Notes under the pieces: model-generated
The model's input: the letters and a program-made list of their open reading frames with translations, nothing else
Told to the model about the DNA's origin: nothing
Database searches by the model: none
Assembly: GCF_001612765.1 (NCBI RefSeq)
Contig: NZ_BDBB01000003.1
Span: forward strand, 124,001-188,000
Direction: 5' to 3'
Origin: Nocardia arthritidis NBRC 100137
GTDB taxonomy: Bacteria; Actinomycetota; Actinomycetes; Mycobacteriales; Mycobacteriaceae
DNA length: 64,000 nt
Translations under genes and position numbers: made by a program
Shown: one piece after another, positions 34,401 to 64,000 of the stretch
Layout of the letters: the number at the start of each line of letters is the position of its first letter
How positions within the stretch are numbered: position 1 is the stretch's first letter

Positions 34401-37400
34401 CCATCACCCGCTGTTCCAGACGATGCTGACCTTCCAGAATTTCGCGCAGGCGACGCTGGAGCTGCCCGCGCTCCTGGTCTCCGCGCTGGACTTCACGCTG
34501 CCGCTGACGAAATTCGATCTCGAACTGACCATGGTGCCGCACGAGGACGAGCGGACGCCGCTGGGGATCTCGGCGGCGTTCACCTATTCCACCGAGCTGT
34601 TCGACGAGGCGACGGTGGCGGGGTTCGCCCGGCGGCTGTGCGGGATTCTCACGGCCGTGGCCGATTCGGCCGATCACGTGGTCGGGGAGATCGAACTGCT
34701 CGACGCCGCGGAGCGCACCGAGATCCTGGTCAAGTGGAACGACACCCGCCACCAGATCCCCGCCGGTCTGGTGCTCGACGGGTACCGGCGTGCGGTGCAA
34801 CGGCATCCGGACGATGTGGCGGTCGTCTACCTGGACCGGCAACTGACCTATCGCGAGTTCGACGAGCGGGTCAACCGGCTCGCCCGGGTACTGGTCGACC
34901 ACGGTGTCGGCGCGGAAACCTTGGTGGGGCTGGCGGTTCGGCGTTCGCTGGATCTCGTGGTCGGCATGTACGCGATTCTCACCGCCGGTGGCGCGTACGT
35001 GCCGCTGGACCCCGACCATCCCGCCGAGCGGATCGCGCACGTGCTCGACGTCGCCCGCCCCGTCTGTGTGCTCACCACATCCGCCGACGCGGTGCCGATG
35101 CCCGGCCACGTCGCCGTCCTGCAGTTGGACGCCCTCGGAGCCGATCGGCGTTCGGGCGCTCCACTGCGTTCCGAGGAACTGGCGCGCACGGTGCTGCCGG
35201 AGCACCCGGCGTATGTCATCTTCACGTCGGGCTCGACCGGACGCCCGAAAGGCGTGGCGGTCTCGCACAAGGCGATCGGCAACCAGATCGAGTGGATGCT
35301 CGCCCAGTACCCCCTCGGACCTGGGGATGCGTACCTGCAGAAGACCGCTGCCACCTTCGACGTCTCGCTGTGGGGCTACCTGATGCCGCTGCGGTCGGGC
35401 GCGAAGCTCGTCGTCGCCGAACACGACGGGCACCGCGACCCGGCCTATCTCGCCGCGACCATCGCCGAGCACGGCATCACCGTCACCGATTTCGTGCCTT
35501 CGATGGCGACCGCGTTCGCCGCGCACGCGGCGGCGGAAAGTCTTGTGACACTGCGGTATCTGTTCCTCATCGGCGAAGCTCTGCCGCCGGAGACCGTGCG
35601 CGCGATCCGGTCGGTCACCGGTGCGCAGGTGCACAACCTGTACGGCCCCACCGAGGCCGCGGTGTCGGTGACATACCAGCCCGCCGGGACGGGCGACGCG
35701 ACGACGGTGCCGATCGGCAGGCCGCAGTGGAATACCCAGGTCTACGTGCTCGATTCGCGCCTGCGGCCGGTGCCGCCCGGGGTTCCGGGCGAGCTGTACC
35801 TCGCCGGTGACCAGCTCGCCCGTGGATATGTGCGCCAGGCGGCACAGACCTCGGGCCGTTTCGTCGCGAACCCGTTCGGCCGCGGCACCAGGATGTACCG
35901 AACGGGCGACCTGGCCCTCTGGCACGCACCCGCCCCGGACGAGCCCCAGCGACTGGAATACCTCGGGCGCACCGATTTCCAGGTGAAGTTCCGCGGACAG
36001 CGGATCGAGCTCGGTGAGATCGAGACCGCGCTGCTCGCACAACCGTCGGTGAGCCAAGCGGTCGCGGCCGTGATGCCTTCGGCGTCGGGGGAGCGGCTGG
36101 CGGCGTACGTGGTCGCGTGCCCCGGGCAGGTCATCGACCGCGACGAACTCACGGCCGCGATCGCGACGGTCCTCCCCGCGTACATGATGCCGTCCGCACT
36201 GGTGGAACTCTCCGCCCTGCCGCTGAACGCCAGCGGCAAACTCGATCGCAAGGCGCTGCCCGCGCCGGCGGTCGAGGTCAGGGAGTTCCGGGCAGCTCGC
36301 AACCCCGTGGAACAGGCCGTGGCGCAGGTGTTGGCCGATCTGCTCGGCGTCGAGCGAGTGGGCATCGACGACGACTTCTTCGCCCTCGGCGGCAATTCGC
36401 TGCTCGCGACCCGAGCCGTCGCGCGGGTCAACGAGGCGCTGCGATCGCAGGTCACCGTGCGCGACCTGTTCGAGGCGCCCCTGGTCGCGGCGCTTGCCGC
36501 GAGGGTCGAGGCCGGTGGCGCGGGCACTGCTCGTCCGCCTTTGGCGCGGTCGCGGCGGCCGGATCGCATCCCACTCTCGCTCGCGCAGCAGCGGATGTGG
36601 TTGCTCAACCGCATGGACCCGGACTCGCCCGCCTACCACCTGCCCTTCGCCGTCCGGCTGACCGGCGTCCTCGACCCGACCGCGCTGGGTCGCGCGGTCG
36701 CCGATGTGATCGAACGGCACGAGGTGCTGCGCACCCGCTACCCGGTCGACGCCGACGGACAGCCGTATCAGGAGATTCTTTCCGCGGGCGCGGTACTACC
36801 CGCAGGCCTCGCGGTCGAGCACGGCGTCGCCGATGTCGCGGACAGGGTGAACGAGCTGATGTCCGCGGGCTTCGACGTGACTGCGGCCGCACCCATTCGG
36901 CTCCGGCTGTTCAGCTCGGACCGCGATCACCTGCTCGTCATCGTGACCCACCACATCGCGGCGGACGGCTCGTCGCTCGCGCCGCTGGCCCGCGACCTGG
37001 TGACCGCCTACACGTCCCGTCTCGCGGGCGCTGCGCCGGACTGGCCGCCCCTGCCGGTGCAGTACGCCGATTTCGCGATCTGGCAGCGCGCCGTCGTGGG
37101 ATCCGAGAAGGGCGGCGATTCCATAGCAGCACAACAAATGTCGTATTGGCGAGACCAGCTTGCCGGGTTCGCGGGGCCGCTGGAGTTGCCGACCGATCAC
37201 CCGCGCCTCTCGACGGCATCGACCCGCGGCGCGTCGATCGGCCGCACCATCCCGGCGCGGATCCACGAGCAGCTGACCGGGATCGCGCGCGACCACAACG
37301 CGACGCTGTTCATGGTGGTGCACGCGGCGCTCGCCACACTGGTCGGACGCCTGTGCGGCGCCACGGATGTCGTGATCGGTACCCCGGTCGCCGGGCGCGG

Positions 37401-40400
37401 CGACCGCGCACTCGACGACCTGGTCGGGATGTTCGTCAATACGTTGGCGCTGCGTGTCGAGGTCGATCCCAGCGCGACCTTCGACGATCTCGTCGACCGG
37501 ACCCGGGAAACGGCTCTGTCGGCGTTCGCCAACCGCGACGTGCCGTTCGAGCGTGTGATCGAGGAAGCCGCCCCCGCGCGCACCGGAGCCCACAACTCGC
37601 TGTTGCCGGTGGTGCTGTCGTTCCAGAACATCGAGCAACCCACTCTGGAACTGCCGGACCTGACGATCACCGCTGTCGGCAACGGCGAGACCACGGCCAA
37701 ATTCGATCTGCACGTCGCCGTCGAGCCACGGCTTCGCGACGACGGCCGGTCGGAACTGGCCGTGACCTTCACCTACGCCACCGAACTCTTCGGCGAGCCG
37801 ACCGTCCGCGCCTTCGCCCGCCGGTTCGAGCGCATCGTGTCCGCCGTCGCGGAAGATCCCTCGGCACGGGTGTGGGACATCGACATTCTCGACGAGGACG
37901 AAGGCTTTCCGCCGATAGCGCGATCGTGCGAGGCAGAGAATGCGCCGACAGCGACACTGCCCGAGCTGATCGGTGCGCAGGCCGGGCGCAGGCCCGGGGC
38001 GACGGCGGTCCGATTCGGTGCCGCCACGCTGAGCTTCGGGGCGCTGCGGCGGCGCGCGAATCGCATCGCCCGCGCGCTGATCGCGGCCGGAGCGGGCCCC
38101 GAAACCGTTGTGGCCGTTGCGGTGCCGCGTACCGAAAACCTGCCGGTCGCGCTGCTCGGTGTGCTCATGGCCGGCGCCGCGTACCTGCCCATCGACCTCA
38201 CCTATCCGGCGCAGCGCCTGGCCTTCGTCCTCGCAGACGCGGCGCCGGTGTGCGTGCTGACCACCGCTGCGGAGCGCCCGGCGCTCCCGGACGCCGAACT
38301 GCGCACCGTCTTGCTCGAGCAGACAGCGGAGTTCGCCGACGATCCGATCACCGATGCCGACCGGACGGCGCCGCTGCTTCCGGACAACCTGGCCTACATC
38401 ATCTACACCTCGGGCTCGACGGGCATGCCGAAGGGTGTCGGCGTGACGCACCGCAATGCGGTGCGGCTGTTCACCGGGGCGCAGCCGCTGTTCGCCTTCG
38501 GCGAGCGTGACGTCTGGACGCTGTTCCACTCCTTCGCCTTCGACTTCTCGGTGTGGGAGCTGTGGTGCGCGCTCGTGACCGGCGGCACGGTCGTCGTGGT
38601 CGACTATGCGACATCGCGCTCACCGGAGCTGTTCCGCGAACTGCTCATTCGCGAGCGGGTGACGGTGTTGAACCAGACGCCGTCGGCGTTCCGCCAACTC
38701 GTCGAAGCCGACCGTGACGCCTCGCCCGCCTCCGGCGAATTCTCCCTGCGGTATGTGATATTCGGCGGCGAGGCGCTGGATCTGCGGCACCTGCGACGCT
38801 GGTCCGAGCGCCATTCGGGGGACACGCCGCGATTGGTCAACATGTACGGCATCACCGAAACCACCGTGCACGTCTCCTTCCTCGAGGTGGGTGCGCACCT
38901 GATGGACAGTCCGGTCAGCCTGATCGGCCGGCCGCTGCCCGGGCTGAACACCCACGTGCTGGACCTCCGCCTGCGCCCGGCGCCGTTCGGTACTCCCGGT
39001 GAGATCTATGTCGCGGGCGCTCAGCTGTCCCGTGGTTACTCGGGGCGGCCCGGGCTCACCGCGACGCGGTTCGTCGCGAATCCGTTCGGCCCGCCCGGAT
39101 CCCGGATGTACCGGTCGGGCGACCTCGCGCGCTGGGGCCGATTCGGCGACGACGCCGGGCTCGCCTACGCAGGTCGCGGCGACCAGCAGGTGCAGTTGCG
39201 CGGCTTCCGGATCGAGCTGGGCGAGATCGAAGCGGCGCTGCTGCGTTGTCCCGGCGTGTGCCAGGCCGTCGCACTGGTCCGGACCGATCCCGCCCTCGGT
39301 GATCAGCTCGTGGGCTACGTGCTACCCGAGCCGGGCGCGCGGCTGGACCCGGCCGAATTGCGCGGTCGGGTGGCCGAATACCTGACCGGTTACATGGTTC
39401 CCGCCGGGATCGTCGTGATCGATGCCATCCCGCTGACCCCGAACGGCAAGCTCGACCGGCGGGCCCTTCCCGCGCCCGCATTCCGGACGCGTGGATTCCG
39501 CGCGGCCGCCACCCCTGCCGAGGCGACCGTCGCCGCCGCCTTCGCCGCGGTGCTCGGCGCCGAGCGCTTCGGCATGGACGACAACTTCTTCGAACACGGC
39601 GGAAACTCCATGCTCGCCGCGAAGCTGACGCTTCGGCTGTCGACCGCGCTCGGCACGCGGATTCCGGTGATGCGGGTGTTCACCGCACCCACGCCGGCGC
39701 AGCTGGTCGCCGACCTGGCCCGCCGTGCGAGCGGCACGGTGGAGACCGAAGCGGCCTTCGACATGCTGCTGCCGCTGCGCCCCGCGGGTGCGGCCGCGCC
39801 GCTGTTCTGCGTGCACCCCGTCTCGGGAATCTCCTGGTCGTATGCCGGCCTCGCCGCCTACCTCGACCCCGAGCGACCCCTCTACGGTCTGCAGACGCCC
39901 GTGCTCGCGACCGACGAGATGATGCCGGCTTCGATCGAGGAATGGGCCCACCGCTATATCCGGCTGATCCGCTCGAAACAACCGGCCGGTCCCTACCATC
40001 TGCTCGGCTGGTCTTTCGGTGGCGTCATCGCGCACGAGATGGCCGTGCAATTGCAACGCGAAGGCGAGCAGGTCGCGTTGCTCGCGGTGATGGACAGCTA
40101 CATGGCGGACCCACCGGGCACCCCGCCCGGCGACGCCGGCAAGGTGCCGGTGGCCGAGCTGATCGGCGGTTTGCTCGGTGAGCAGGCCGGCGACCTCGGC
40201 AATGTCGCGGATGTGGACTGGGCCGCGCTTCCCCAGAAGATGGCCGAACTCCCCGAGCCGTTCGCGTCGTTCGGCTCCGATCGCGTCACCCGGATCCTCG
40301 ACGCGGCGGTGCACTCGGTGGCGCTGCGCAGCGCCTATGACCCGCCCGTGTACCGGGGCGACGTCGTCTACTTCACCGCCGCGCTCGACGATCCGACCGG

Positions 40401-40575
40401 GGCTGTCGGCGCGTCGATCTGGAGCGAGGTCATCGACGGCCGAGTGCACAACCACGCCGTGCCGACGACGCATTGGCGGATGACCACGGCATCGGGTCTG
40501 GCCCGGATCGCCGAAGTGCTGACACGGGCGTGGCATGCGGGCGAACCGGAGGGGGAACACCCGGCCCGCCGGTGA
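31468..40575 (+). CDS. Three-module NRPS, A-T-C-A-T-C-A-T-TE
   Basis: A 3035-aa non-ribosomal peptide synthetase that ends in a releasing thioesterase. Domains by residue: A1 about 24-535, T1 (Ser580), C 632-1080 (HHIAADG at 765), A2 about 1095-1605, T2 (Ser1644), C 1697-2140 (HHIAADG at 1828), A3 about 2160-2675 with a threonine code, T3 (Ser2714), TE 2768-3030. It begins directly with an A domain, so it either initiates synthesis or receives a chain from a C domain on another protein. No epimerase is present. The ATG at 31468 is the first plausible start; its ribosome-binding site is weak. Downstream are an acyltransferase, a PNPOx-like gene and a second NRPS, likely one pathway. The product is not identifiable. 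Confidence 0.93.
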   Translation: MTTTRRSARRAPHSRARNLLFPQLLTAAVDTAFDSAAIRYNPTGDSADQRELSYRELDETSSRWARYLIGFGVGPGDFVVVAITRSVESVLAVWAVAKTGAAYVPIDPSYPAERIAHMIADSGAVVGLTTSAHRAALTAPGMEWIELDSAVHRQRAAAEPGHSVCYLDRSRALTEQHLAYVIYTSGSTGKPKGVAVTHAGLASLVEHEIAARAVTSRSRVSHLCTPSFDFSVIEMLLAFSAGATLVVAPPTVFGGVELADLLRRERVTHLCITPGALESIEPAGLGDLKAILCGGERVSPELAARWATGDRSFYIVYGPTETTIFATGTEALCAGGATHIGTPVPALGVHVLDARLRMVPTGVVGELYLSGPALAEGYLGRPAPTADRFVANPFAAVPGARMYRTGDLVRRTAAGLLEHHGRVDFQVKIRGLRIELGEIDNALTAHPDIDYAATLGTTLPSGGAALVSYVLPRVESTACGSGRVALDTAELIGLLAKTLPAYMVPAAITVLDELPLTPVGKLDRAALPEPVLTARQFRAPGTPAERVVAEVFAALLLPPGDAEPGRIGANDDFFELGGNSLIATQAAARLGAALGVRVPVALLFEASVVAKLAERLDELGPGSHSVPRPMARPERVPLSFAQRRMWFLNRFDPAGASHNIPLAVRLSGQLDVDALRAAIRDLVQRHEVLRTSYPEHEGMGSQRVHPMTDPVAVPELPVLDVAEAEIPERTVAAVVEGFDVTAAPPIRLRLLRSNETEHVLVGVVHHIAADGSSMGPLTADLMTAYSARAAGRAPAWTPLPLQYADYTLWQCEMLGAQSDPNSLFARQLGFWRERLAELPQRLDLPADRPRPAVFSGRGATHEFKIDATVHAALNRLAHRNDATLFMVVHAAYTVLLARLSNTRDITVGTPVAGRGEAAVDGLIGMFVNTLALRTEIDPGHTFAELLERVRTRDLEAFGQADVPFERLVEVLDPVRSSAHHPLFQTMLTFQNFAQATLELPALLVSALDFTLPLTKFDLELTMVPHEDERTPLGISAAFTYSTELFDEATVAGFARRLCGILTAVADSADHVVGEIELLDAAERTEILVKWNDTRHQIPAGLVLDGYRRAVQRHPDDVAVVYLDRQLTYREFDERVNRLARVLVDHGVGAETLVGLAVRRSLDLVVGMYAILTAGGAYVPLDPDHPAERIAHVLDVARPVCVLTTSADAVPMPGHVAVLQLDALGADRRSGAPLRSEELARTVLPEHPAYVIFTSGSTGRPKGVAVSHKAIGNQIEWMLAQYPLGPGDAYLQKTAATFDVSLWGYLMPLRSGAKLVVAEHDGHRDPAYLAATIAEHGITVTDFVPSMATAFAAHAAAESLVTLRYLFLIGEALPPETVRAIRSVTGAQVHNLYGPTEAAVSVTYQPAGTGDATTVPIGRPQWNTQVYVLDSRLRPVPPGVPGELYLAGDQLARGYVRQAAQTSGRFVANPFGRGTRMYRTGDLALWHAPAPDEPQRLEYLGRTDFQVKFRGQRIELGEIETALLAQPSVSQAVAAVMPSASGERLAAYVVACPGQVIDRDELTAAIATVLPAYMMPSALVELSALPLNASGKLDRKALPAPAVEVREFRAARNPVEQAVAQVLADLLGVERVGIDDDFFALGGNSLLATRAVARVNEALRSQVTVRDLFEAPLVAALAARVEAGGAGTARPPLARSRRPDRIPLSLAQQRMWLLNRMDPDSPAYHLPFAVRLTGVLDPTALGRAVADVIERHEVLRTRYPVDADGQPYQEILSAGAVLPAGLAVEHGVADVADRVNELMSAGFDVTAAAPIRLRLFSSDRDHLLVIVTHHIAADGSSLAPLARDLVTAYTSRLAGAAPDWPPLPVQYADFAIWQRAVVGSEKGGDSIAAQQMSYWRDQLAGFAGPLELPTDHPRLSTASTRGASIGRTIPARIHEQLTGIARDHNATLFMVVHAALATLVGRLCGATDVVIGTPVAGRGDRALDDLVGMFVNTLALRVEVDPSATFDDLVDRTRETALSAFANRDVPFERVIEEAAPARTGAHNSLLPVVLSFQNIEQPTLELPDLTITAVGNGETTAKFDLHVAVEPRLRDDGRSELAVTFTYATELFGEPTVRAFARRFERIVSAVAEDPSARVWDIDILDEDEGFPPIARSCEAENAPTATLPELIGAQAGRRPGATAVRFGAATLSFGALRRRANRIARALIAAGAGPETVVAVAVPRTENLPVALLGVLMAGAAYLPIDLTYPAQRLAFVLADAAPVCVLTTAAERPALPDAELRTVLLEQTAEFADDPITDADRTAPLLPDNLAYIIYTSGSTGMPKGVGVTHRNAVRLFTGAQPLFAFGERDVWTLFHSFAFDFSVWELWCALVTGGTVVVVDYATSRSPELFRELLIRERVTVLNQTPSAFRQLVEADRDASPASGEFSLRYVIFGGEALDLRHLRRWSERHSGDTPRLVNMYGITETTVHVSFLEVGAHLMDSPVSLIGRPLPGLNTHVLDLRLRPAPFGTPGEIYVAGAQLSRGYSGRPGLTATRFVANPFGPPGSRMYRSGDLARWGRFGDDAGLAYAGRGDQQVQLRGFRIELGEIEAALLRCPGVCQAVALVRTDPALGDQLVGYVLPEPGARLDPAELRGRVAEYLTGYMVPAGIVVIDAIPLTPNGKLDRRALPAPAFRTRGFRAAATPAEATVAAAFAAVLGAERFGMDDNFFEHGGNSMLAAKLTLRLSTALGTRIPVMRVFTAPTPAQLVADLARRASGTVETEAAFDMLLPLRPAGAAAPLFCVHPVSGISWSYAGLAAYLDPERPLYGLQTPVLATDEMMPASIEEWAHRYIRLIRSKQPAGPYHLLGWSFGGVIAHEMAVQLQREGEQVALLAVMDSYMADPPGTPPGDAGKVPVAELIGGLLGEQAGDLGNVADVDWAALPQKMAELPEPFASFGSDRVTRILDAAVHSVALRSAYDPPVYRGDVVYFTAALDDPTGAVGASIWSEVIDGRVHNHAVPTTHWRMTTASGLARIAEVLTRAWHAGEPEGEHPARR
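31537..33340 (+). other. NRPS 1 module 1: A-T, code DFICLGVIFK
   Basis: The A domain carries [11 protein letters not shown] (A3), YGPTETT (A5), YRTGDL (A7) and GKLDR (A10), followed by LGGNSL (T, Ser580). Pocket residues read by alignment to GrsA are D-F-I-C-L-G-V-I-F-K. The pocket is hydrophobic, which suggests a neutral side chain; I cannot assign the amino acid. There is no C domain in front. Confidence 0.7.
33355..36520 (+). other. NRPS 1 module 2: C-A-T, code DVWDFILVSK
   Basis: The LCL-type C domain ([24 protein letters not shown]) accepts an L-configured donor. The A domain belongs to the FVPSM subfamily that includes EntF-type serine domains. However, the pocket reads D-V-W-D-F-I-L-V-S-K: Asp replaces the serine-type His at position 278, Ile replaces Ser at 301 and Ser replaces Asp at 331. 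An acidic pocket could favour a basic side chain. T2 Ser1644 is intact. Confidence 0.65.
36535..39740 (+). other. NRPS 1 module 3: C-A(Thr)-T
   Basis: LCL-type C domain ([24 protein letters not shown]). The A-domain pocket reads D-F-W-N-I-G-M-V-H-K, identical to the established threonine code. Supporting segments are [12 protein letters not shown] and [13 protein letters not shown]3 (EHGGNSM, Ser2714) passes the chain to the TE. The last residue of the product is therefore predicted to be Thr (or a close analogue). Confidence 0.85.
39760..40560 (+). other. NRPS 1 type-I thioesterase domain
   Basis: An alpha/beta-hydrolase release domain. The nucleophile is Ser2849 in [13 protein letters not shown], the acid Asp2876 in AVMDSYM and the base His3002 in THWRMT, a complete triad. 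It hydrolyses or cyclises the finished peptide. Which of the two cannot be told from sequence. Confidence 0.88.
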
Positions 40576-40746
40576 ATCAGCGGCGCGGCCGGGCTTCGGC
40601 GGCGGCCTTCGGCCGGTTCCACCGACGGCGCGCAGAACCGTGCGACCGGCGCGGTACCGCGGAGGAAGCCGGAGTGCCCTGCTTTCGGTGACCTTCGGCC
40701 ATCATCTCGCCCGGCGCTTTGCGCCATGCTGAGAGGACGAACCGGA

Positions 40747-42126
40747 ATGAGCATGCCCATGACAGAACTGCAGCCCCTCGATTCGGGCTTCATGGAACTA
40801 GAGGACTCCGACCGGCATATCAGTCTCGGAATCGGCGCGGTAGCGATCATCTCCGGTGCTCCGCCAGACAGGAGCGAGTTCGGCGGCATCCTCGCCAGGG
40901 GAGTGGAACAGAACGCACGCCTGCGCCAGAAGGTGCGGCGGGCGCCGCTCGACCTGGCCACGCCGGTGTGGGAGGACGACCCGAATTTCGACCTCGCACA
41001 CCACATCCGCTGGACCGCGCTGCCCACGCCGGGTGACGAGCGCGGGCTGTGTGAACTGGTGGCCACGGAACTGGAGGAGCGGCTCGATCGCGACCATCCG
41101 CTGTGGCAATGCGTCGTCGTCGAACATCTCGCGGGGGACCGCTGGGCACTGCTGGTCAAAGCGCATCACAGCCTGGTGGACGGCGTGTCAGGTCTCTCGG
41201 TGTTGCGGAGTCTCTGCGACGCCGTACCGGGAGAGGCCGAGAACGCCGCGCCCGAGCCGCGAAGTCGCACCGAGATGCGGTGGCTCGACGTGGTGCGAGG
41301 TGTGACGCGGCTGCCCGTCGTCGTGCCGCGCTCAGTGGCCGCCATGACGCGCGGTCTGACCCCCCTGGTGTCCGCCGTCGTGTCCCCCGCCGCGGAATGT
41401 TCGCTCAACGGACCGATCGGACGCCAGCGCCGGTACGTCGTGGCCCGGGCCGCTCTGTCGGACATCCACGAGATCCGCGCGGCGTTCGACGTCACGGTCA
41501 ACGATGTTGTCCTGGCCGTGGTCGCCGCCGCTTATCGCGACCTGCTGGTCGGCCGTGCCGAGCGGCCTGCACCGGACAAACTGCGCGTTCTCGTCCCGGT
41601 GTCGATGCGATCCGAGCAGGCGAAATCCACGCTCGACAATCGTGTTTCGGCGATGCTGCCATTCCTGCCTATCGATGTCGCCGACCCGGTGGAGCGGCTG
41701 GACGCTATTCGGCGGCGGATGACCGGACACAAGTCGCGAGGTGAAGCGCAAGCGGAGAACTCGGTGCTCGCGTTGGCGGGCCGGCTCCCGTTCGCGCCCA
41801 TCGCGTGGAGTCTGCGTCTGCTGGCGCGGTTTCCGCAGCGAACCGTCGCCGCGCTGGTGACGAACGTGCCCGGCCCACGCGAGCGGTTGACCGTGCGGGG
41901 GCAGGCGGTAACCGAACTGCTGCCGGCCACGCCCATCGCCATGCGGTTGCGCACCGCGATCGCGGTGCTCAGCTATGCGGGGCAACTGACGTTCGGGATC
42001 ACCGGGGATTACGACAGCGCGCCCGATATCGCGGTGCTCGCCGAGGGCATCGAGCGGGAGATCCGGCGGCTGCGGGAGCGTGCGGGGATCCGGCGACCGT
42101 CCCGGCCGGAGGCGACCGGGCCGTGA
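40747..42126 (+). CDS. WS/DGAT-like O-acyltransferase
   Basis: A 459-aa member of the wax-ester synthase / diacylglycerol acyltransferase family. The active-site motif HHSLVDGVSG lies near residues 138-147 (HHxxxDG, the same fold class as NRPS condensation domains). Family blocks are PLDSGFMELEDSDRHISLG at the N-terminus, VNDVVLAVVAAAYRDLL, VPVSMRSEQAKSTLDNRVSAMLPFLP and LVTNVPGPRERLTVRG. Such enzymes usually make storage lipids. Placed between two NRPS genes, this one may instead acylate the peptide or its precursor; that is inference. The ATG at 40747 has GAGAGGA about nine bases upstream; nearby in-frame ATGs are alternatives. Confidence 0.85.
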   Translation: MSMPMTELQPLDSGFMELEDSDRHISLGIGAVAIISGAPPDRSEFGGILARGVEQNARLRQKVRRAPLDLATPVWEDDPNFDLAHHIRWTALPTPGDERGLCELVATELEERLDRDHPLWQCVVVEHLAGDRWALLVKAHHSLVDGVSGLSVLRSLCDAVPGEAENAAPEPRSRTEMRWLDVVRGVTRLPVVVPRSVAAMTRGLTPLVSAVVSPAAECSLNGPIGRQRRYVVARAALSDIHEIRAAFDVTVNDVVLAVVAAAYRDLLVGRAERPAPDKLRVLVPVSMRSEQAKSTLDNRVSAMLPFLPIDVADPVERLDAIRRRMTGHKSRGEAQAENSVLALAGRLPFAPIAWSLRLLARFPQRTVAALVTNVPGPRERLTVRGQAVTELLPATPIAMRLRTAIAVLSYAGQLTFGITGDYDSAPDIAVLAEGIEREIRRLRERAGIRRPSRPEATGP

Positions 42127-42240
42127 GGAGTGTCGGTCGGCGGGTGGCTCGGGCCGCCGTCGCGCCTGCCGGAAGAGGACCGATCGGGGACTTTCTGCCC
42201 TGTCCGGCAGTGGGACCCGGTGATGGTATGGGAGGCCGTG

Positions 42241-42765
42241 GTGTCGAGTGAAGACCGGAAAGCGAGGTCGTTGCCAGGTGGGAGCACGCACGATGTGCCT
42301 GAGCACGAGGTCATGATCGCCTCCGGCGGCCGCGTCGCGGACAGCGGCATCCTCGGCCGCGCGATGGTCGAGATCGACCGATACGAGGCGCTGCGGCTGC
42401 TGGCCGGTGTGGCCTACGGGCGTGTGGTGTTCACCCGCGATGCCCTCCCGGCGATCCGCCCGGTCAACCATTTCGTCGACGGTGGTGCGGTCATCGTGCG
42501 TACGCGGGTCACGTCGCGGCTCACCGACACCGTCCGTACCGATCCCTCCGTCGTCGTGGCCTATGAGGCCGACGACATCGACGCGGTGAGCCATGTGGGC
42601 TGGTCGGTCGTCGTGACCGGCCTGGCCCGGACGGTCACCGATCCCGCTCGGGTCGCGCGCTATACGCGGCTGCTGCGCCCGTGGGCCGAGGGGATGATGG
42701 ATACGGTCATCGCGATCGAACCCACCATCGTCACCGGCTTCCGGCTCGTCGAGCAACAGCGTTAG
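42241..42765 (+). CDS. PNPOx-like split-barrel flavin-binding protein
   Basis: A 174-aa protein with a pyridoxamine-5'-phosphate-oxidase-type split barrel: [40 protein letters not shown], then [30 protein letters not shown]. This actinobacterial subgroup binds FMN, F420 or haem and includes nitroreductase-like enzymes. The start is uncertain: GTG 42241 has GGAGG at 42231-42235, while the frame is open back to 42130. It follows the acyltransferase gene on the same strand by about 110 bases and could be co-transcribed. Confidence 0.75.
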   Translation: MSSEDRKARSLPGGSTHDVPEHEVMIASGGRVADSGILGRAMVEIDRYEALRLLAGVAYGRVVFTRDALPAIRPVNHFVDGGAVIVRTRVTSRLTDTVRTDPSVVVAYEADDIDAVSHVGWSVVVTGLARTVTDPARVARYTRLLRPWAEGMMDTVIAIEPTIVTGFRLVEQQR

Positions 42766-43930
42766 GCCGCAGCGGGAGAGAGTAGTTCGGATTTACCGAA
42801 CCATCATCCCGAGAATTCTTTGTGGGCATATCCGGCGAGGTCCTGCGCGGGTTCGGCCCCGACGTGCGAGTTCGTTGCGGGAATAGCGCACTCCATGGCG
42901 GGTGGGCATGCTCGGCGTAGCCGCGGTGGGCGTTTGTACCGACCGGACGCCGCCCTCGCGCGTGCGGCCTCGCGCCGATCGGCGGCGTCGATTCGCGGTC
43001 TGACCGGCCGGATACCTCTCGGCGGCCTTCCGCCGACCGGCGCCCGCCGCCGGTCCGCGCGCCGAACCGTGCGAAACGTAAGCGCTGAAACGCCCGTGTT
43101 CGGCGGCATCCTTTCGGAAAGACTCCGGCTCCCGACGCGGAATTCGAAAGAACACGTACCTGATTCCAGGCGGAACTATGTATCGAGAATTCGTATAACG
43201 AGATTCCTTTGGGGTTGAGTTGCATGGACTGGTATTCGGAAAATTGCATGACGGATCCGAATGGAAATTGATGCGGGGGCGCTCTCGCGATGAGTGATTG
43301 CCGATATATTGCTATCGGTGATGCAGATTCCCTTGTGGTGCAATCTCCCGAGCGGCAGATCGGCTGTCGGTGGACGCTGTCCGCTGCGTGGATGACGATG
43401 GCCTCCCGGCTTGATTCCCGCCCCTGCCCGGGATGTACGATGCCCGATCGCGGGTGTTCCTGTCTGGATCCGCCCGCTTGCACCAGGCACTTCCAGGAGC
43501 GATACGTGCGCGCGGCGGCTCCATCGCGCGGGCGGCGTCACGGTCGCATTGCTCGAAACGAGATTCGAAACGCCCGGCCTCCGTGCGGAGCTGGGAGGTT
43601 TGATACCACTAGACTGACCCGAGCTGCTGTCAGATAGCTTGTCCCGCCAGAGTGTCGATGCTTCACGGTAGATTCAAAAGTTCTGTTTTCAGATTTTGAG
43701 ACGACTGAAATACCGACAAACGGGAGGTGTGGAAGTCGCCGAGAATGTCCGGTTCATGCCGGACACCGGCGGATCGAGCTACCCGCGAAACCTGAACGGC
43801 GCGGCGCGGAGCAGGGGTGGCGCCGCTGCGAAGTAGATGAAGTGCATACAAGAGCCAGATCTCGGATGCGGTGGGCCGACGTCCTTCCGTCGTGCCTTCG
43901 CGCGTCCGGGTATTAATAAGGGGTCATGCG
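42766..43930. other. 1.16-kb intergenic region before the second NRPS
   Basis: No supported gene. It holds a short hairpin near the PNPOx stop (42785-42801), another perfect 6-bp stem (43301-43306 with 43313-43318, loop of 6) and AT-richer tracts at about 43160-43330 and 43590-43720, unusual for this genome. The last tract is a likely promoter zone for the NRPS. Open frames here (for example 43290-43637) are Cys/Arg-rich without motif or ribosome-binding site. Confidence 0.5.
42785..42801. terminator. Small hairpin after the PNPOx-like gene
   Basis: GTTCGG and CCGAAC pair across a 5-base loop (ATTTA), 20 bases after the stop at 42765. The stem is short and lacks a U-tract, so it may be a weak terminator or an operator rather than a strong stop. 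Confidence 0.3.

Positions 43931-64000
<20,070 letters not shown>

Noticed and set aside
43290..43637. 115-codon Cys-rich plus-strand frame in the gap before the giant NRPS
   Set aside because: No ribosome-binding site; composition drifts to Arg/Pro at the end; no recognisable domain.

Overview
The window is GC-rich actinobacterial chromosome. Gene content points to Nocardia or a close mycolic-acid relative: an ectABCD operon, a UdgX-type uracil-DNA glycosylase, a GT87 mannosyltransferase, F420-type luciferase-like and WS/DGAT-like enzymes, and NRPS adenylation domains with the FVANPFG signature common in Nocardia, Rhodococcus and Mycobacterium. No tRNA, rRNA, transposase, integrase or CRISPR array was seen. 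The genus is an inference from gene content.

Region 1 (1-9.8 kb): the tail of a probable sensor kinase, then a tightly coupled ectA-ectB-ectC-ectD operon for ectoine and 5-hydroxyectoine. It ends at a perfect 23-bp hairpin shared with a convergent gene pair: an Erm-type 23S rRNA methyltransferase followed by a lactate 2-monooxygenase-like flavoenzyme. A Pro/Ala-rich protein with C-terminal Sel1/TPR-like repeats follows, then an overlapping pair of a DapB-like dehydrogenase and a carboxymuconolactone-decarboxylase-like protein.

Region 2 (9.8-31.1 kb): ordinary housekeeping and accessory genes, mostly in one- or two-gene units. They include an APC permease, a CoA-disulfide-reductase-like enzyme, an ankyrin protein with UdgX, a GT87 mannosyltransferase, a SnoaL-like protein, a trans-aconitate methyltransferase, an ANTAR protein and small membrane or secreted proteins. 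A methyltransferase-MerR unit carries a MerR-type operator. Further genes encode an NmrA-like reductase, a DLH hydrolase, a CapA-like protein, an MHYT sensor, an F420-type oxidoreductase, an alkyl-DHAP-synthase-like enzyme and a bicupin. A decayed metallo-beta-lactamase-fold gene lies at about 25.7-26.0 kb.

Region 3 (31.2-64 kb): an NRPS locus. The first NRPS (3035 aa) reads A-T-C-A-T-C-A-T-TE and its last A domain carries the classic threonine code. A WS/DGAT-like acyltransferase and a PNPOx-like flavin protein follow. The second NRPS starts at 43931 and runs open through the right edge (at least 6690 codons). It reads Cstarter-A-T-C-A-T-C-A-T-C-A-T-C-A-T-E-C-A. The releasing (TE) gene therefore precedes the gene with the acyl-starter condensation domain. 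Nine A domains are visible and fall into three sequence subfamilies. A CRP/GlxR-like palindrome sits in the divergent promoter region upstream of the first NRPS. The product is not identifiable from the window; an acylated peptide of at least nine modules with one D-residue is the simplest reading. Long minus-strand open frames opposite the NRPS genes are GC-codon shadows and are not annotated.
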